NCBI GenBank assembly: GCA_951812925.1
Contig: OX638368.1
Coordinates: 158,768,492-158,832,491, forward strand
DNA length: 64,000 bases
Direction of reading: 5' to 3'
From: Calliopum simillimum
Lineage: Eukaryota > Arthropoda > Insecta > Diptera > Lauxaniidae
In this document: positions 37,268 to 50,103 of the stretch, one piece after another
Numbering within the stretch: the stretch's first letter is position 1
Layout of the letters: each line of letters opens with the position of its first letter
Made by a program: the position numbers and the translations under genes
Notes under the pieces: generated by a model
Told to the model about the DNA's origin: nothing
Seen by the model: only the letters and a program-made list of their open reading frames with translations
The model's database searches: none

Positions 37268-37684
37268 TATACCCTACACTCGGTATATTTGACATTGTTT
37301 TTTCACTTGTAATGCAGAAAAAGAGGCGTGGTAGATAAAGAAAAGTATTTATATATATTCAGTGTCACTTCCTGAGCCGTTAAAAACATGTTCATCCGGT
37401 GTAATTCGATGAAAATTCGCACACCGACATTGAGAATAAACGAAATCCGTTAATGGACACGCCTACTGCCTATACAAAAAAAAAAACGCTATATTAAGAG
37501 CGTTATCTAAGAGAATGCAACCGAAATACAGACATAATAATATTAAAACCATTTAGATTAGTTCGGAACAAAAACTTTGTTAATTTGAACAAAAGACCGT
37601 GGCATCTTTCATAAAAGCAACATTTTTCAAATGCTGTGGTGTAGGGTATTTAATGTTTGCCTAGGCCTAAGATAGCACCCTTAA
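37268..37684 (+). mobile_element. Helentron (DINE-1-like), copy 5, shortened and diverged
   Basis: The start TATACCCTACACTCGGTATAT and the closing GTGTAGGGTATTTAATGTTTG are retained. The GGCC hairpin is weak and the end has decayed to CACCCTTAATGG instead of CTAG. The microsatellite and most internal units are missing. Confidence 0.65.
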
Positions 37685-39649
37685 TGGATGTTGTTTGTGT
37701 ATATGTTCACGCGATATGTTGTTATGTATTAGCGTGTGGGTGTAAATTTTTGTATTTTCGCATGTTTATGTGTGTGTTTTTATTTTACGTGGTTTTTGTA
37801 ATGCGAACATGAAATTTACTCCTTTCAGCGGAAGTTCTCGTTAGCATTAACGCACAATTTTATGTGTGAAAGCTTAAAAGTATGCAATGTTTGATGCGTT
37901 TATTGAAAGGATGTTCGAATTATATGGCGAAGAAGAGATTGAGAATTACATGCAAATGACAATAGAAAAAATTTAAAACTGCTTAGAAATATTTTAGATT
38001 TTTCGTTGCTTAAATAAGCACGGTTTGTAACGAAAGTTGAAATTTAATATATTTATTTATATACTGAATTCAAAGGCTTTTACTAAAAAATATCATTCTT
38101 AAAAGGTTTGCTTTTATTGGACGAATTCGTTGGAGTTATCTAGTATCGTAAAGCTGTCTGTGGTCTTTCTCATTTGTGGCGCCTTCGGTTTCGTTTGTTA
38201 AATCATTATAAATTTTTTTTTTCCCCATGTCATAGGTTAATAACTATGAGAGCTCCCATTATATCATCCAGCACTGAAATTACGCAAATTCGAAAGCGCA
38301 TCTTCCACAAATTTTAAGTTTTGTATCCGAGAAAGAAAATCATTGGCACTTTTTAAATTACAAAATATTTAATAAACATTTCAAAATGAAGTTTAAGCTT
38401 TTCCTGATAGAGCTGTGATATAGGATATAGGAGAGACACCTTTTCTTTTTGATGTAAAATAATTTTGCTTAACCCATTTTCGGCCAAGAAAATAGAACTA
38501 TTTTATTTTTTGATATAAAGTATATTTTTAGTGTAATAAGCACCCCCTGATGCCAAATCCGTCATCAAAAAATTTTTATGAATTTTTTTTTTTTTTGGGA
38601 ATTTTTTTTTCGTTTTACCTACCCCCCGCCCCCTAAGGGGAGGAATTCTTTTTTTTATCTCATGCCATCGTCACATAGGTGGGAGCGGTGTTAATGGAAA
38701 AGCTTTTTGCGAATTTTAGCGTAGCTAGGCTTGTGGGCAGCCCCTTTTTAACTGAAAACGTTCGATTAATCGAACACTAACTTTGACTCATACCGGCACC
38801 TATCAGGTAATGACAGGTGTTGATTTTTGGATTGCAAGTCATAGCTTGGTCCTTTGGCTATAAAACCTCATCATTAATTTTTTTAATTGTGATTATTTTA
38901 TATTTTTTATAATTTTTCAAAAAAAGGTCCGTCGACAAGGCATTTTTCAACCATCCTTCTTAAACAAATGGAAGGGGGTGGGGAAGTGGATAATAATATT
39001 TTCGAACAGCCAAAAGATCAAAATAATATAAAGCATTAAAAATCTTTTTGATATCATTTACTTTCATTGTTTAAAAAATTATTGAAAATTGTCAAAATGG
39101 GTTAACTCATAAAGAGAAGAGGGATTTTATACCACGGTAAAGGCAAACTTGTTTGAACAATCAAAATTTACGAAATGTCTTGTGTTGAAGACCAACATTA
39201 AAACTTAATAACTACTTAATTCTACACTACAATTACATTTAGAACATATACTCAGAAATACTTTTTGATGATTAGTTTTAATTATTATAATCCAAGTCCA
39301 AAAAAGTCACATTGGAGCCGAATTAATCAGGACAAGATGTTTTTCCAGTTCCGTTAGAAGCTTCTAATCATGCAAAAAACTAATTTAATAACAATATTTT
39401 TAGAAAGTTTTATGAAAATCTCTAGTTTTTGAACATAAAAGTACTTAAGCTTGTTCTAAATTATAATTTTGTCAATGAGGACAAGCAAGGTACAGGAATT
39501 TTGTCCAATTTGGGGCTCCTGTATGATTGCACTATAAAGGAATGATGACAGTAATATATGTAGGATAGACTGGTTCAAATTTGTATGAAAAAGAAAAATT
39601 TATATAACGCTCTCACGGCACCAAAATGTCCCCTTTGATGCAAATAAGC

Positions 39650-40345
39650 GCTACGGAAAATTTGGTTCATCACAAAGAATTTTTGATGCATCCCAAACCA
39701 TTTTAAAAACCGATCGCAACACTTCAGCACGAGATATGGCTGTCAGGGCAGGTACCTCAAAACTTTCTATACATAAACTAAAAAAAAGTAATAAGCTGAA
39801 GACCTACAGAGTTCAAAAAGTTCCAGACCGTTCCGATGAAAAGCAGTTGGAGTCTCAAAAGCGTGCTCGAAAGCTATATGAAGGTTACCTGACTAAATTT
39901 GACTGCTGTATAACGGATGAGGCAGATTTCAACCAGCTGCCAGAACACGAATTTTATACCTGTTCAGAGAAGGGGCAGGTACAGAGCAAATTAAAAGATG
40001 ATTTGGCAGGCCATATGCGGTCTGAGAAGTAGGTTTTTTGTGACACAGTGCACAATTAACTTGAAAATACATATTGATGAATCCATTGAAAAAAGCCTTT
40101 TGCCATTTATTCATGAGCATAGTAATACTGTAATATTCTGGCCTGATTTAGCAACCTTTCACTATTCTAGAGTCACCATAGATACAATAGCAATAATGTA
40201 AATTTGGTTCCCAAAAATGCGAAAATGCGATATATTGGGCTCTAATGAAATCAAATAATGCAAATAATTTAAAAAATTTCAGAAACAATTGGCCAAGGTT
40301 GCACGATACTGTCGACGAAACAACTGTACAAAACTTAATGAAGAG
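39650..40345 (+). pseudogene. Tc1/mariner-superfamily transposase relic, DD37E type
   Basis: Readings in sequence are IFDASQTILKTDRNTSARDM, KLKTYRVQKVPDRSDEKQLE, FDCCITDEADFNQLPEHEFY (first Asp in ITDEADF), a frameshift, LLPFIHEHSNTVIFWPDLAT (second Asp in WPDLA), then VNLVPKNA and YWALMKS. The block normally holding PELRPIE is deleted, so the third acidic residue is lost or displaced. The order and motifs fit the DD37E group found in many insects. About 100 bp of related sequence (AGTATATTTTTAG...CCAAATCCGTCA) lies on both sides, near 38500 and 40370. Confidence 0.7.
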
Positions 40346-41629
40346 CCTTAAGAAAAAATTATTTTATTTTTGGATATAAAGTATATTTTTAGAGTAATTG
40401 GCAGCCCCTGAGTCCAAATCCGTCAACAAAAATTGTTTAGACCCACTCGTTTTACCGTTATGTCAAAACATCAAGTGTTCAATTAATCGAACGTTAGCTG
40501 CTAGTTCATACCACAAAATCTCATACAAATACGATCACAAATACGACTGGTGAACACTTCATAATTTGCCAGCCAGATGTTAAATATCGTCGATGCCAGT
40601 TGAAAGGCGGCTGCCTATAAGCCTCATGACGCTAACATTCGCAAAAATGTACCCACTTCCTCTCTTTCGCCCATATATGACGGAATTTTTTTACTTCATT
40701 CTACCGTATTATAGCGGGAGAGAGGTAGTAAATTATTGCAAATTTTAGCATCATGAAGCTTATGAGCATCCTCCTTTCAATTGGCATTCACAGTATTTTC
40801 TTTCCAACTGACGAATCATAAGGTGTTAACCAACCACTTTCGATTAATCGAACACTAACTAAGAATATTTCTTGTTGACTCACCCGTTTTACATAACTTT
40901 TCCTTAAAACTGCATCTAGATAACTAAATTTTTGTATTTTTGAGAAAAATAAGCTAAAAGTTTTTTCCAATTTTCATTTCTTTTCAAATGATATGTAAGG
41001 AGTTATCTTGTTGAGGTTATGTAAAACAAAAAATCAACCATACTTAAGTTTCTGTATTCAAATGTCTTGCTTTTAATATTTAATTTCTTTTAATGTTTTA
41101 TTTTCATTTCTTTCAAATCTTTTATCGATTTTAAATATTATATTGATAATTTTGTCCTTATCCTCAGTTTTGAGTTGAATACTCTATTTATTGGCTTTTT
41201 ATTTATTACGACAAGAAAAAAGTCGTTTATTAGAAATTGGCTGAAAATTAATAACAAAGTTTATTGTTCTTTTTTTTAAATATTTTTGTATGACTTATTC
41301 TTTTCACAGCAGCTGTTGGCGCGTCAATTTCTTAATTTGCATTCACGCAATTTGAAAAGTAATAAATTTTTTTTTTCCTAAAGTGAAATCTCAAATTGTT
41401 GCAACATTTGCGCAACGACATTAGCAACAGCAGCAGCAGCAACAACACATAAATTTTAAAATATAAAAATTTACAATTTTCTGACATCCATGTGCCCAGC
41501 ACTACCACCACTAACGATAACAAGAAAACACGTGGCCAGAAGTAAAACAAAAAAATAAAAAACAAACAATAAATAACGGCCACCAATGGCCAAAAAAGAA
41601 AAACTTTAACAATAATCTGGCGTAGGGAA

Positions 41630-42112
41630 AACAACAAGAAGCAACAGTGGCAACAACAACAACAACAACAACCAATAGCAAAGGATACTTAAATCAGCAA
41701 TAGCAATTTTAAAAACATAAAATAACGTCCTTTAGCTGGGATCAAACCCAAAAGAAAGAAAAAAGCAACTTAAAAATGTAAACTCAAGGAAAAGAAAGAA
41801 AGGAAAAGAAGCTCGAAAGTTGCTCTATACAAAACGTGTAACAATAAATTTTGTTGCTTTTTTTTTTTTTGGTTCGTTCGTAAAGCTCAAGAAGACAGCA
41901 AAAGTTACAGCAGAAAAAAAAAAAAGTTCAGGATTCTCAAAATAAATAAAAGCAAAAATAAAAACTTCAAGTGTTCGAAACGCACAACGAGAGCAACACT
42001 GAATTTCAATATGAGTGGTCGAAATGGTGGAAAGGTGGATTGAAAGCCCCAGTCGAAAAATACGTATAAACAGCAAAACATAACAGATAAGCCCCAAGGG
42101 TGGCTGAAACAA
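41630..42112 (+). other. possible plus-strand noncoding first exon
   Basis: The segment is A-rich with CAACAACAACAA runs on the plus strand, which is usual for fly 5' UTRs. It ends GAAACAA at a consensus donor GTAAGT (42113-42118). It has no long open frame. The opposite strand is T-rich and would not suit a kuz exon. This is inference from composition and one splice signal. Confidence 0.25.
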
Positions 42113-43356
42113 GTAAGTACAATGTTGTTGCTTGCGGTGCTTTTCCCTCTCCCACTTTCGTCGCTCCAGGAAATCTCTGCTGCTGCTTTTGCATTAAATC
42201 AATTTGGCAACAAATATAAAAACAACAATTTTTTTTTTCTATTTATATCCACCTCCTTTCGTTTCGTGTTTTCCTTTTACTTTTACTTCAATGTTGATTA
42301 TTTGTACTTTTTTTTTTGTTACTTCTTTTCTTCTCCCCCCGAAGCTGTTTAAGCGAAATATATATTATCGAGGGCACACAAATTCACGATAGCGAGAAAA
42401 ATCGATGAAGATTTATGTTCCTGCGCGAAATGCAACAAAATGCGGTTGCATTTTCGGTATTTTCCCTTTATTTTTTTTTTTTTTTTCGTTTCGAAACATT
42501 TTCCTTGTAGCTGCAGGGTTAAACTAAGTGAAATATTGAACTTATTATGTTTAGCCAGCCAAGTCGTCGTTGTGAGTAGGATAAGCAGGATTTGAATGGT
42601 ACTGGAAAATATTCACTAAATAAATCTCTCTGGCACAGTTGGTCACAATGAAGCGCTTGCGGGGCTGCTTGCGTTAAGAAAACTAAAAACTCAAGAAAAT
42701 TGAATTCATTCAGTGTGGAAGCAAACAAAAGCAGTTTGAAGAATTAATTAGAAAATTTTAGCAAAAGAAAATTTATTATTTTAACAAGAATAAAATGGAA
42801 CTTTTAATTATTACAATTATTGTTTTTTAAAATGAAAATGCTTTCTGCGATGGTAAGTGAGGTTTTATTTTTTAATTACTTAGTATAATGTAGATACAGC
42901 AAAAGTAACTTATATTAGAGAGTGGTATTTTATTTTTGGTGTTTTTGCTTTTTTCGCAAAAATTTCTACTCTAAACTTTTAGTGGATTTCAATCAATTTA
43001 TTATCAATATTGATGTGGGTGATTCTGCGTAAATTGTACCAAAACATGCTTTTTTTGTCTTTATCTTTTGTTTACATTTATTTTTTTATTAATTGGAGAC
43101 ATATAACATGACGGCGTTAACTTCTGCAATAGGTTAAAATATAACAATAAATTAAGGTTAAGTTCTAGTAAGCTAATCTTAAACATATTTTGAAGAATTG
43201 GGGGAAAAAAATGTTAAAAAATTGGAGTAAACTTGACGTGAGAATGTCAGCCGTGAGAACGCTAAAATAATATCACAATGAAGATAGCAAACATTTTAAA
43301 AAAGTTGAAACTGGTGGAGAGGGATCCTAATTGTAAACTGTTTCACTTATCTAATA

Positions 43357-44234
43357 ACACAGGTTTACAAAAAAAAAAAAATGTCATGGCGTTTTGATCA
43401 GACTATGTGTTTCCTAGGGACTTTGACGTCCCGAATCCGAATCCGGGGTTCGTTTTTTTCCAGATCGTCTGAGAAAAAAGATTTCAAGGTCATATGGAGG
43501 TCAAAATGGTCATGTGTCGTTTAGTGATAAATTCACTTAAATTCTGGAATTAATTTTTTATCATTGAATTCTTAGTCCTTAAAAAGAATATGTGATCAAA
43601 AACGGTCTCTCAGACCTAGTTTCGGAGATATATCCATCGGAAGATCCGGATATATCTTCTATGAAAACCGCTATAAGTTGGGAACCACTGGATGGATTTG
43701 GAAAATATTGATGTCATATGAAAGGTATTTTGTTGTTGTTGTTGTTGTTGTTGTTGTTGGTGCTACTGTTGCTGATGTATTTGTTGTTGTAATTGAAAAA
43801 TTTCTCAAAATTTCATAAAAGGCCATATCTCCAAAACTTTGAATCCAATTTTATAGGTTGTCAAAATACCTTTCATAAGACACAAATATTTTTTAAATCC
43901 ATCCAGGGGTTCCAAGCATAGCAGTTTTCATAAAAGATATATCCGGATCTTCCAATGGCTATATCTCCGAAACCAGGTTCGAGATACCCTTTTTGATCAC
44001 ATATTCTTTTTAAGGACTAAGAATTCAAAGATAAAACATTAATTTCAGAATTTTAGTGAATTTATCACTAAACGACACACGAACCACATTTTGACCTCCA
44101 TATGACCTTGAAATCTTTTTTCTCAGACGCTCTGGAAAAAAACGGACACCAGATTCGGATTCAGGACGTCAAAGTCCCTAGGAAACACATAGTCTGATCA
44201 AAACGCCATGACATTTTTTTTTGTAAACCTGTGT
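43357..44234. mobile_element. foldback element, ACACAGGTTTAC ends (878 bp)
   Basis: The start ACACAGGTTTACAAAAA and the end TTTTTGTAAACCTGTGT are exact inverted repeats. The arms continue for over 300 bp each, sharing GTCATGGCGTTTTGATCAGA, GACTTTGACGTCC, GGTCATATGGAGGTCAAAAT and GGATATATC. A (GTT)n microsatellite of about 30 bases sits at the centre near 43731-43760. Flanks TAATA and AATTA do not give a clear target duplication. There is no coding sequence. Confidence 0.75.
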
Positions 44235-44263
44235 AATTAAAGAATACGTATAGCAATGTTAAT

Positions 44264-44610
44264 CTAGCAAGGGTGTTACCTTTGGCCTTTTCAAAGATTA
44301 AATACACTACACTGCAGTATTTTTAAAATTTTGCTTCTAGCACGACCTGCCACGAACTCTTGTCCGCATTCACATAGCTTTTGCTTCGATTTTACACTTA
44401 CTGCTCTCAGTGTCTGAGTGACATTTGATCGGATTACCTCAAAAAACGGTATCGGTACAGCATTTTGAAGCTTTGGCTTATATTGGAGGCGCCGTGCCCT
44501 TTTGGCCGAGGTCGCCTAGTTTTTGCTCAGAGCTCACATTTCTAGTTCTTAGCGTCTGAGTGATATTTTGATGGATTATCTCAAAAAACGTTTTCGATTA
44601 TATAACTTTT
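44264..44610 (-). mobile_element. Helentron (DINE-1-like) fragment, copy 6
   Basis: In minus orientation it retains the 3' end (GTAGTGTA, a GGCC remnant and CTTGCTAG at 44264) and two internal units. It lacks the microsatellite half and the TATACCC start, so it is truncated near 44610. Confidence 0.6.
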
Positions 44611-46149
44611 AATTCCATATATGTTTACCAAACCTCTGCGAAGTTTAGATACATTTTTAAAAAAATTTTATATGATATTATCATCCATATTTTCAACAAA
44701 CCTTTAACCGTTTTATTAAAAAACTGTATACAACCGTGGCGTATCTCAAAATATTGTGCAGAAAATTAACATTTTCTGTTACAGATGAGAAGGTCTAATA
44801 GTCGTGCAAACTGCATCATACTTAACCATACGTAAAAAAGAGTGAGATCTGTAAGCGTTTACAGAGCAATCGCCAGGTACGCTCTCAAAACGCCAGTGAC
44901 ATTCAAGGAGAGTACCAGTAATTACGTAAAACAAAATAAGCAAGGATCCCAACAATTCACAGTGCATATTTCTACGCATTTTAAGATAATTTCTAATTAA
45001 TTTCTATAAAACTAAAGTTGGTTGGTTTTACTCAAGCAGATTAATAGTCGCATCTGTTAAAGATCCACGAAGAACCTTAACAAATAGCCCAACTAATTAG
45101 AAACACACTTCAACACTTCAATATGCAATGAACACAAATCTTTGTTTTAACTTAATCAAAATTTGTGGTTTTCTTCAGTTATGTACGTTTATGTACGTAT
45201 GTTAGGGTGGTCCCTATTCCTAAGGAAAATATTTTTTTTTTTTTTTAATTTCACAAGACCACCATAAGGAAGTATTTCAGTAATTTTTTAAAATTTTTTA
45301 AATGACACTCAATTGTCGCTATTAAGGCTTGAATTTCAAAGCCAAATGTAACTTTGATTTCTAGTAGCTATATTTAGTCCGCTACTTTAAGACGCCATTG
45401 CAAGTTGGAATAAAAATTTTCCATACGACAGAAAATAACAAAACAATTAAATTTCAATACACAAAATACTATACAATTAGAAACATGTAGAAGGTTATAC
45501 ATTTAACTTATTTCAATAGAGAGGGAGGAGGAAGAGGAGCGGTTGCCTATGAGAGTTTTACTTGGAGTTAAAAAGTGATATAAACACTTAAATGAAACAT
45601 TAGTGAAACCATCATTTAAGCGGCCATACAACGCTTTCTATTAAAATCTGACAACTGGTAATGATATTTAAATCAACAGAAAAAAATTAAAAGAAAGAAA
45701 TATGTTTCACATTTAGATGTACTTACATTATCGCATGACAAAGAGCCGCGGTGATAATTCAAAAGTCAAAAAAAAGGGATCACACTAATTTACTTATGTA
45801 CTTTTGTATGGTGCCAATAACCAGAAAATAGCCTTAGCACGCATAAGAATAAAAAAAAACATAAATACAACTTGGATAAAATAATATACTGAACCTCATA
45901 TCTCAAAAACAATTGCTTCTATTACACATACCAAAACTCAGTTGAAATGAATAGTTCACAAGATATGTCTGTAACTCAATATTCGCACCACTAACTTTGA
46001 AAGCACGATGTAGTAGAATAAAAACTGATTCCCATCCTGTTTTTTAACGCTTTTCATCTGACAGCTGTGGAATGTTTTTTAATGGTTGGCACCCTAATCC
46101 ATAAACATGTATAAAAATGGCTTATGCCGAACTCTGGAAATTATGTGTC

Positions 46150-47890
46150 TGTCTGTGGAAATGAATATATTTAAGAATCTTACTTACATTGCTGTTGAAG
46201 ACTCTCCCTCTCAAATTTTTATTTCATTTTTGGAAACAACCAGAAGTTACAAGGCGCTAGATCAGGGGAATAAGGTGCTGGACGAATTTCTTCGATGCCT
46301 GAAAGCGCAATAAAATCGGTCGTTTTTTCAGCAGTGTGCGCTGGCGTATTATTGTGATGTAGAAAGTAGCGGCGCACACTGCGTTGGCTAGTGGGCAAAA
46401 ATCAAAATTTTTTGTGACTCGAAACCTAATAATATTGGTATCAATCGACAGGTAATTGTATCAATAAAATAAAAACAAAATATTTATGGGAAAAACTCAG
46501 TTTTGGCTACGCTGTGACACTTCAAAGTTGATATATTTTTCAAAAAAAATCATGTTTTATTCACTTCGTTTTGGGTTCCCTTAAACAAATAATTATCAAA
46601 AATTTGTCTTTTGATTAAACCAAGCGAAGTAAAATTTTTTATTATAAATAATATTTAAGTAAATAAATAAAACTAAAAAATTTTCGAAAATATATAATTT
46701 AGTATATATTGTAGTGGTTTTAATATATGATATTATCATATGAAAAACTTCAGAAATTGACAAATTTCGATGAAAAAAAAAAACAAATAGTATAAAATTA
46801 AGTGCCGTTTTTTTTTTTAATCTACTAGTACGGACTCTATATAATCAAGAACTGCAAATAACTTTTCCTACTTCGTCCTACAAATATTTTTTTTCTTTTT
46901 TTAAAAAATGCTTAAATAGAAAAATTTGCATGAAATATAAAATTTATGTTGAAAATTTTTTTTTGTTTTTATTAACAGAAATGGTCTCAAAAGTACAAAA
47001 AACATTATTTCTACTACGTATATTTCATTTGTAAATATTAAACATTACTTTTTCATCATCGTTATATATGGAGCTTAAGAAAATCGTCCTAAATACCTGG
47101 TTTTTAGCAAAACTATAATGTTTACAACAAATCTGAGATCATTTTTGAGCTCAGCGACCCTAAAGTACTTATAGTACCAAATTTCATCGATATCCAACTA
47201 CTCCTTCTATTTTTGACCATTGCTTGTATGGGCTCAACGCACTGTGCGGCGTAGCTCCTTTTTTTGGCGTTTTCCCAATAAGTTTTGAAAAACTTTTGGT
47301 AAGCAGGTTTTATTATACCACTTAACAGTAACCGTCTGACCTTTTTCCAAAGGAATAGCAGCTATAACTTTCTCTCTGGTGAAGTAAACTGTCATCATTA
47401 CTTTTGTTGCTTTGCTTTAACAGGAAGATTTGCAACTTCTGGGCTTCATACCATGGATTGTTGTTTGGTTTCAGGGTCGTACTTGTAAAACCATGCTTCA
47501 TGACCTGTTACAATTTCATTGAAAATGTTAGACTTTCCGTTTTTGAATTTTTCAAGAAAATACTTAGCAAAACGCACTCGTGCCTATTTTTGAGCATCAC
47601 TTAAAATTCTAGGAACCCGTCGTGCAGATTTTTTTGGGGCCTAGTTCCCCAGCAATGATTTTCTGGGTCAATATTGGATCTTCGTCAATTTTTAACTTTA
47701 CCAGCGCTACACTTGTCTAATCAGTCAAAGATTTTGGGCGGCCTTTTGAGGTTCGTTCTCCACAGAATAATGACGTGTCTAGAATTTTTGGAACCACTTT
47801 GAAATAGTCATGAGGGATGGCACATTAACTTCAAATGCTATTTGGCATTCACTAAATATTTTCACGTAATGAACGCGTAGGAAATTATGT
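46150..47890 (-). pseudogene. mariner (DD34D) transposase relic, split by a Transib-like element
   Basis: The N-terminal and middle parts lie at 47890-47252 (VPSLMTISKWFQKF, KLKIDEDPILTQKIIAGELG, VTGHEAWFYKYDPETKQQS, AAIPLEKGQTVTVKWY). The C-terminal part is at 46374-46150 (FLHHNNTPAHTAEKTTDF, then RPAPYSPDLAPCNFWLFPKMK and a stop). By comparison with mariner consensus (GDE-W, HHDNA, PCDF), all three catalytic Asp positions are replaced: His in GHEAW, Asn in HHNNT and Asn in PCNF. The 34-residue spacing of the last two is kept. Several stops also break it. Confidence 0.8.
46375..47246. mobile_element. non-autonomous Transib-like element (872 bp)
   Basis: The ends CACACTGCGTTG and CAACGCACTGTG form a terminal inverted repeat starting CAC(A)(C/G)TG, like the Transib/V(D)J heptamer. 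They are flanked by an exact 5-bp GC-rich duplication CGGCG (46370-46374 and 47247-47251). That length and composition are characteristic of Transib insertion. It splits the mariner transposase; removing it and one CGGCG brings the two mariner halves together. The interior is AT-rich without open frames. Confidence 0.78.
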
Positions 47891-47934
47891 AGATACTGGA
47901 ATGAACTAAAGGGGATAACTAAATTGAGTCCAGA

Positions 47935-48380
47935 CATCTATATATTAACACACAAGACAAAAACTTGACCTTCCTTTTTTACTATGATAGAAATAGAGTA
48001 CGATTTTTAATTATACACCATTAGAAAGGTATTTGTGTGTAGATGTGCACGAAGTTAAAATTATATATTAATATGTTAATATTTTGACTTTAAGCCAGGT
48101 AAAATTCATTACAAACTTTTCAATATAAACAACAACAAAATACACGGTCACACAGAGCTGAAAAAAAGATAAAGCACAAAAAGAAAGACAAAAAGCATAG
48201 CAATGACTTTATGTTTTTTGTTCTGTTTTTATTTTGCTTGAATGTCCTATATATCAGGGATGATAAATGAGTATTTCTATATCGTACCAAATAGCAAACA
48301 AAACAAGTTCTAAAAATGTCAAAAAAGTACCAAAATTATTTGATACATTTGTGGCCGAATTTGGACCATTGGGCGATTCT
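47935..48380. repeat. repeat family B, reverse-oriented intact copy
   Basis: It holds the full order CAAGACAAAAACTTG, CCATTAGAAAGGTATTTGTG, CACGGTCACACAGAGCTGAA, AAAGAAAGACAAAAAG, CCTATATATCAGGGATGATA and CCATTGGGCGATTC. It lacks the Helitron and maT insertions found in other copies. Confidence 0.6.
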
Positions 48381-48469
48381 AGTAAATATAATAACATGTA
48401 TACGTATACATTGATGTATGTAGACCATAACCGAAATATATAAAAAATAATATCAACTATATAAGGTAT

Positions 48470-48690
48470 TATTCTTCAGATTTACATTTGAAAAGTTGTG
48501 TCTAATTCTACACCTTTTTGATGATCCTCTATTAAAAATTATCAAAAACTTATTTTTAAGTTTATCGTTTTAGTCAAAATTAACAAAACTATGATTTTTT
48601 AAAGTTTCGTGACATGGGAAAACACTTTTTTTTGTGATGCTATTATCTCAGAAACTATTTGTTCTTTTCAATATCTTTTTTAATAAAAAT
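48470..48690. repeat. single arm of the 19.85-kb inverted-repeat family
   Basis: GGTATTATTCTTCAGATTTA, TTTAGTCAAAATTAACAAA, AAAGTTTCGTGACATGGGAA, TTTTTTTGTGATGC and CTCAGAAACTATTTG follow the left arm at 19855-20035 in order. No opposite arm is present. Confidence 0.5.
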
Positions 48691-50103
48691 TCTCTATTAT
48701 TTTCTGTTTATATCATAAGTTTATGTGACTATGTGTAGGTTTCAAAATGGCCAGATAACTAAATAAGTTTTACGAAATAATTTTTTAATCCACACAATTT
48801 TATCTGGAACGATACACTTCTAGAAATATCATAAAGGCTTTTCGAATCAAAAGCTATATAAGAATGGGTTAAACAAGTACTTCCACTACTCTTACTTGTG
48901 TTTGAATACAGCTTTAATTACACTGGACTATTCATATGTATCAGTACAAAAAATAAACAGACACACGCAAACGTTGATGCCACCCTGTAGGACCAGCGGA
49001 GATAATTGTCACAATAGTCCCATCTTTGGTCTAGTTGTTTTGCAAAGCTAGAATAAATTCAGTAAAATTATGAATTGTAACAAAAGTGGTACAAATGTAG
49101 TCCCATGTCGATCATTTGTATCAAAAATGGTACAATTGTGTATCGATTGAGTTTGAAAATTATAAGGATACTGACTACGTACTGTTCGGCAGTTCACCTA
49201 TTGTGACGATTAGCAAACGATATTGTATCGGTCAAATAACACATTCGCCTATTAAAGCTTTTGGCGTTTTTTGTATGAAATTTATATTTTAAATTTAATT
49301 TTCTGAAGTTTATAAATAAAAAAAAAACTTGCGGTTTTCTGGTTTCAATGTAATGTATAAGGAGACAATTGGTTCGGCCTAATGAGACGCAACACAAAAC
49401 GTAAATAGAACTTTATATGTAGTGGGACCCGGATTTGCAGAAGTCGGTCGTCCACATGGTATAGTTCTCAAACAAAATAACAATAAAAATAGTTTTGGAA
49501 TGGTTCGTGGTCCTACAGGGTAGCACATGCATGAATGAATATATGATTTTATTAGCTGCTGCTGTTGCTGATACAAGTAAGTAGGTACTACTGGGAAGAT
49601 GAAAAGACACAAGTACGTTCGATCCATATGGTCATAAGTTGCCCAGCACAAGTTAGAAAAAAAAAAAAAAATTAACAAAGAAAGAATTAGGAGCTGAAGA
49701 ATTCTTATCCACTAAAGATTATTTATTTAGAAATTTGTGTGAGTTACAAGCGTGCCATACAGACAAATGGGAGCAATAAAGTGGAAAGACAGAAGCACGT
49801 TTCCTATATTGTTTGTGGGTGTAGGAAAAATGATAAGTTTAACAAGGACACACATGCATATGCTATTGCCCACACTTGAAAGTGTTGAGTAGCTTAATTA
49901 GATTTATGTTTGTAATAACCAGAAGCAGAGTTTCCACAACATTAGAAGAAAAAAACAAAAAAACATAAATTCACCACACATGTGTTACATTTCGGCAAAT
50001 AAATCACATAACGAAAACAATATACTGACAAGAAAATGGTATGCAGAGTTCTCAAGTCTTTTAAAAATAAAACAATTTTTAAAATACTATCTATTTGTAA
50101 GTA

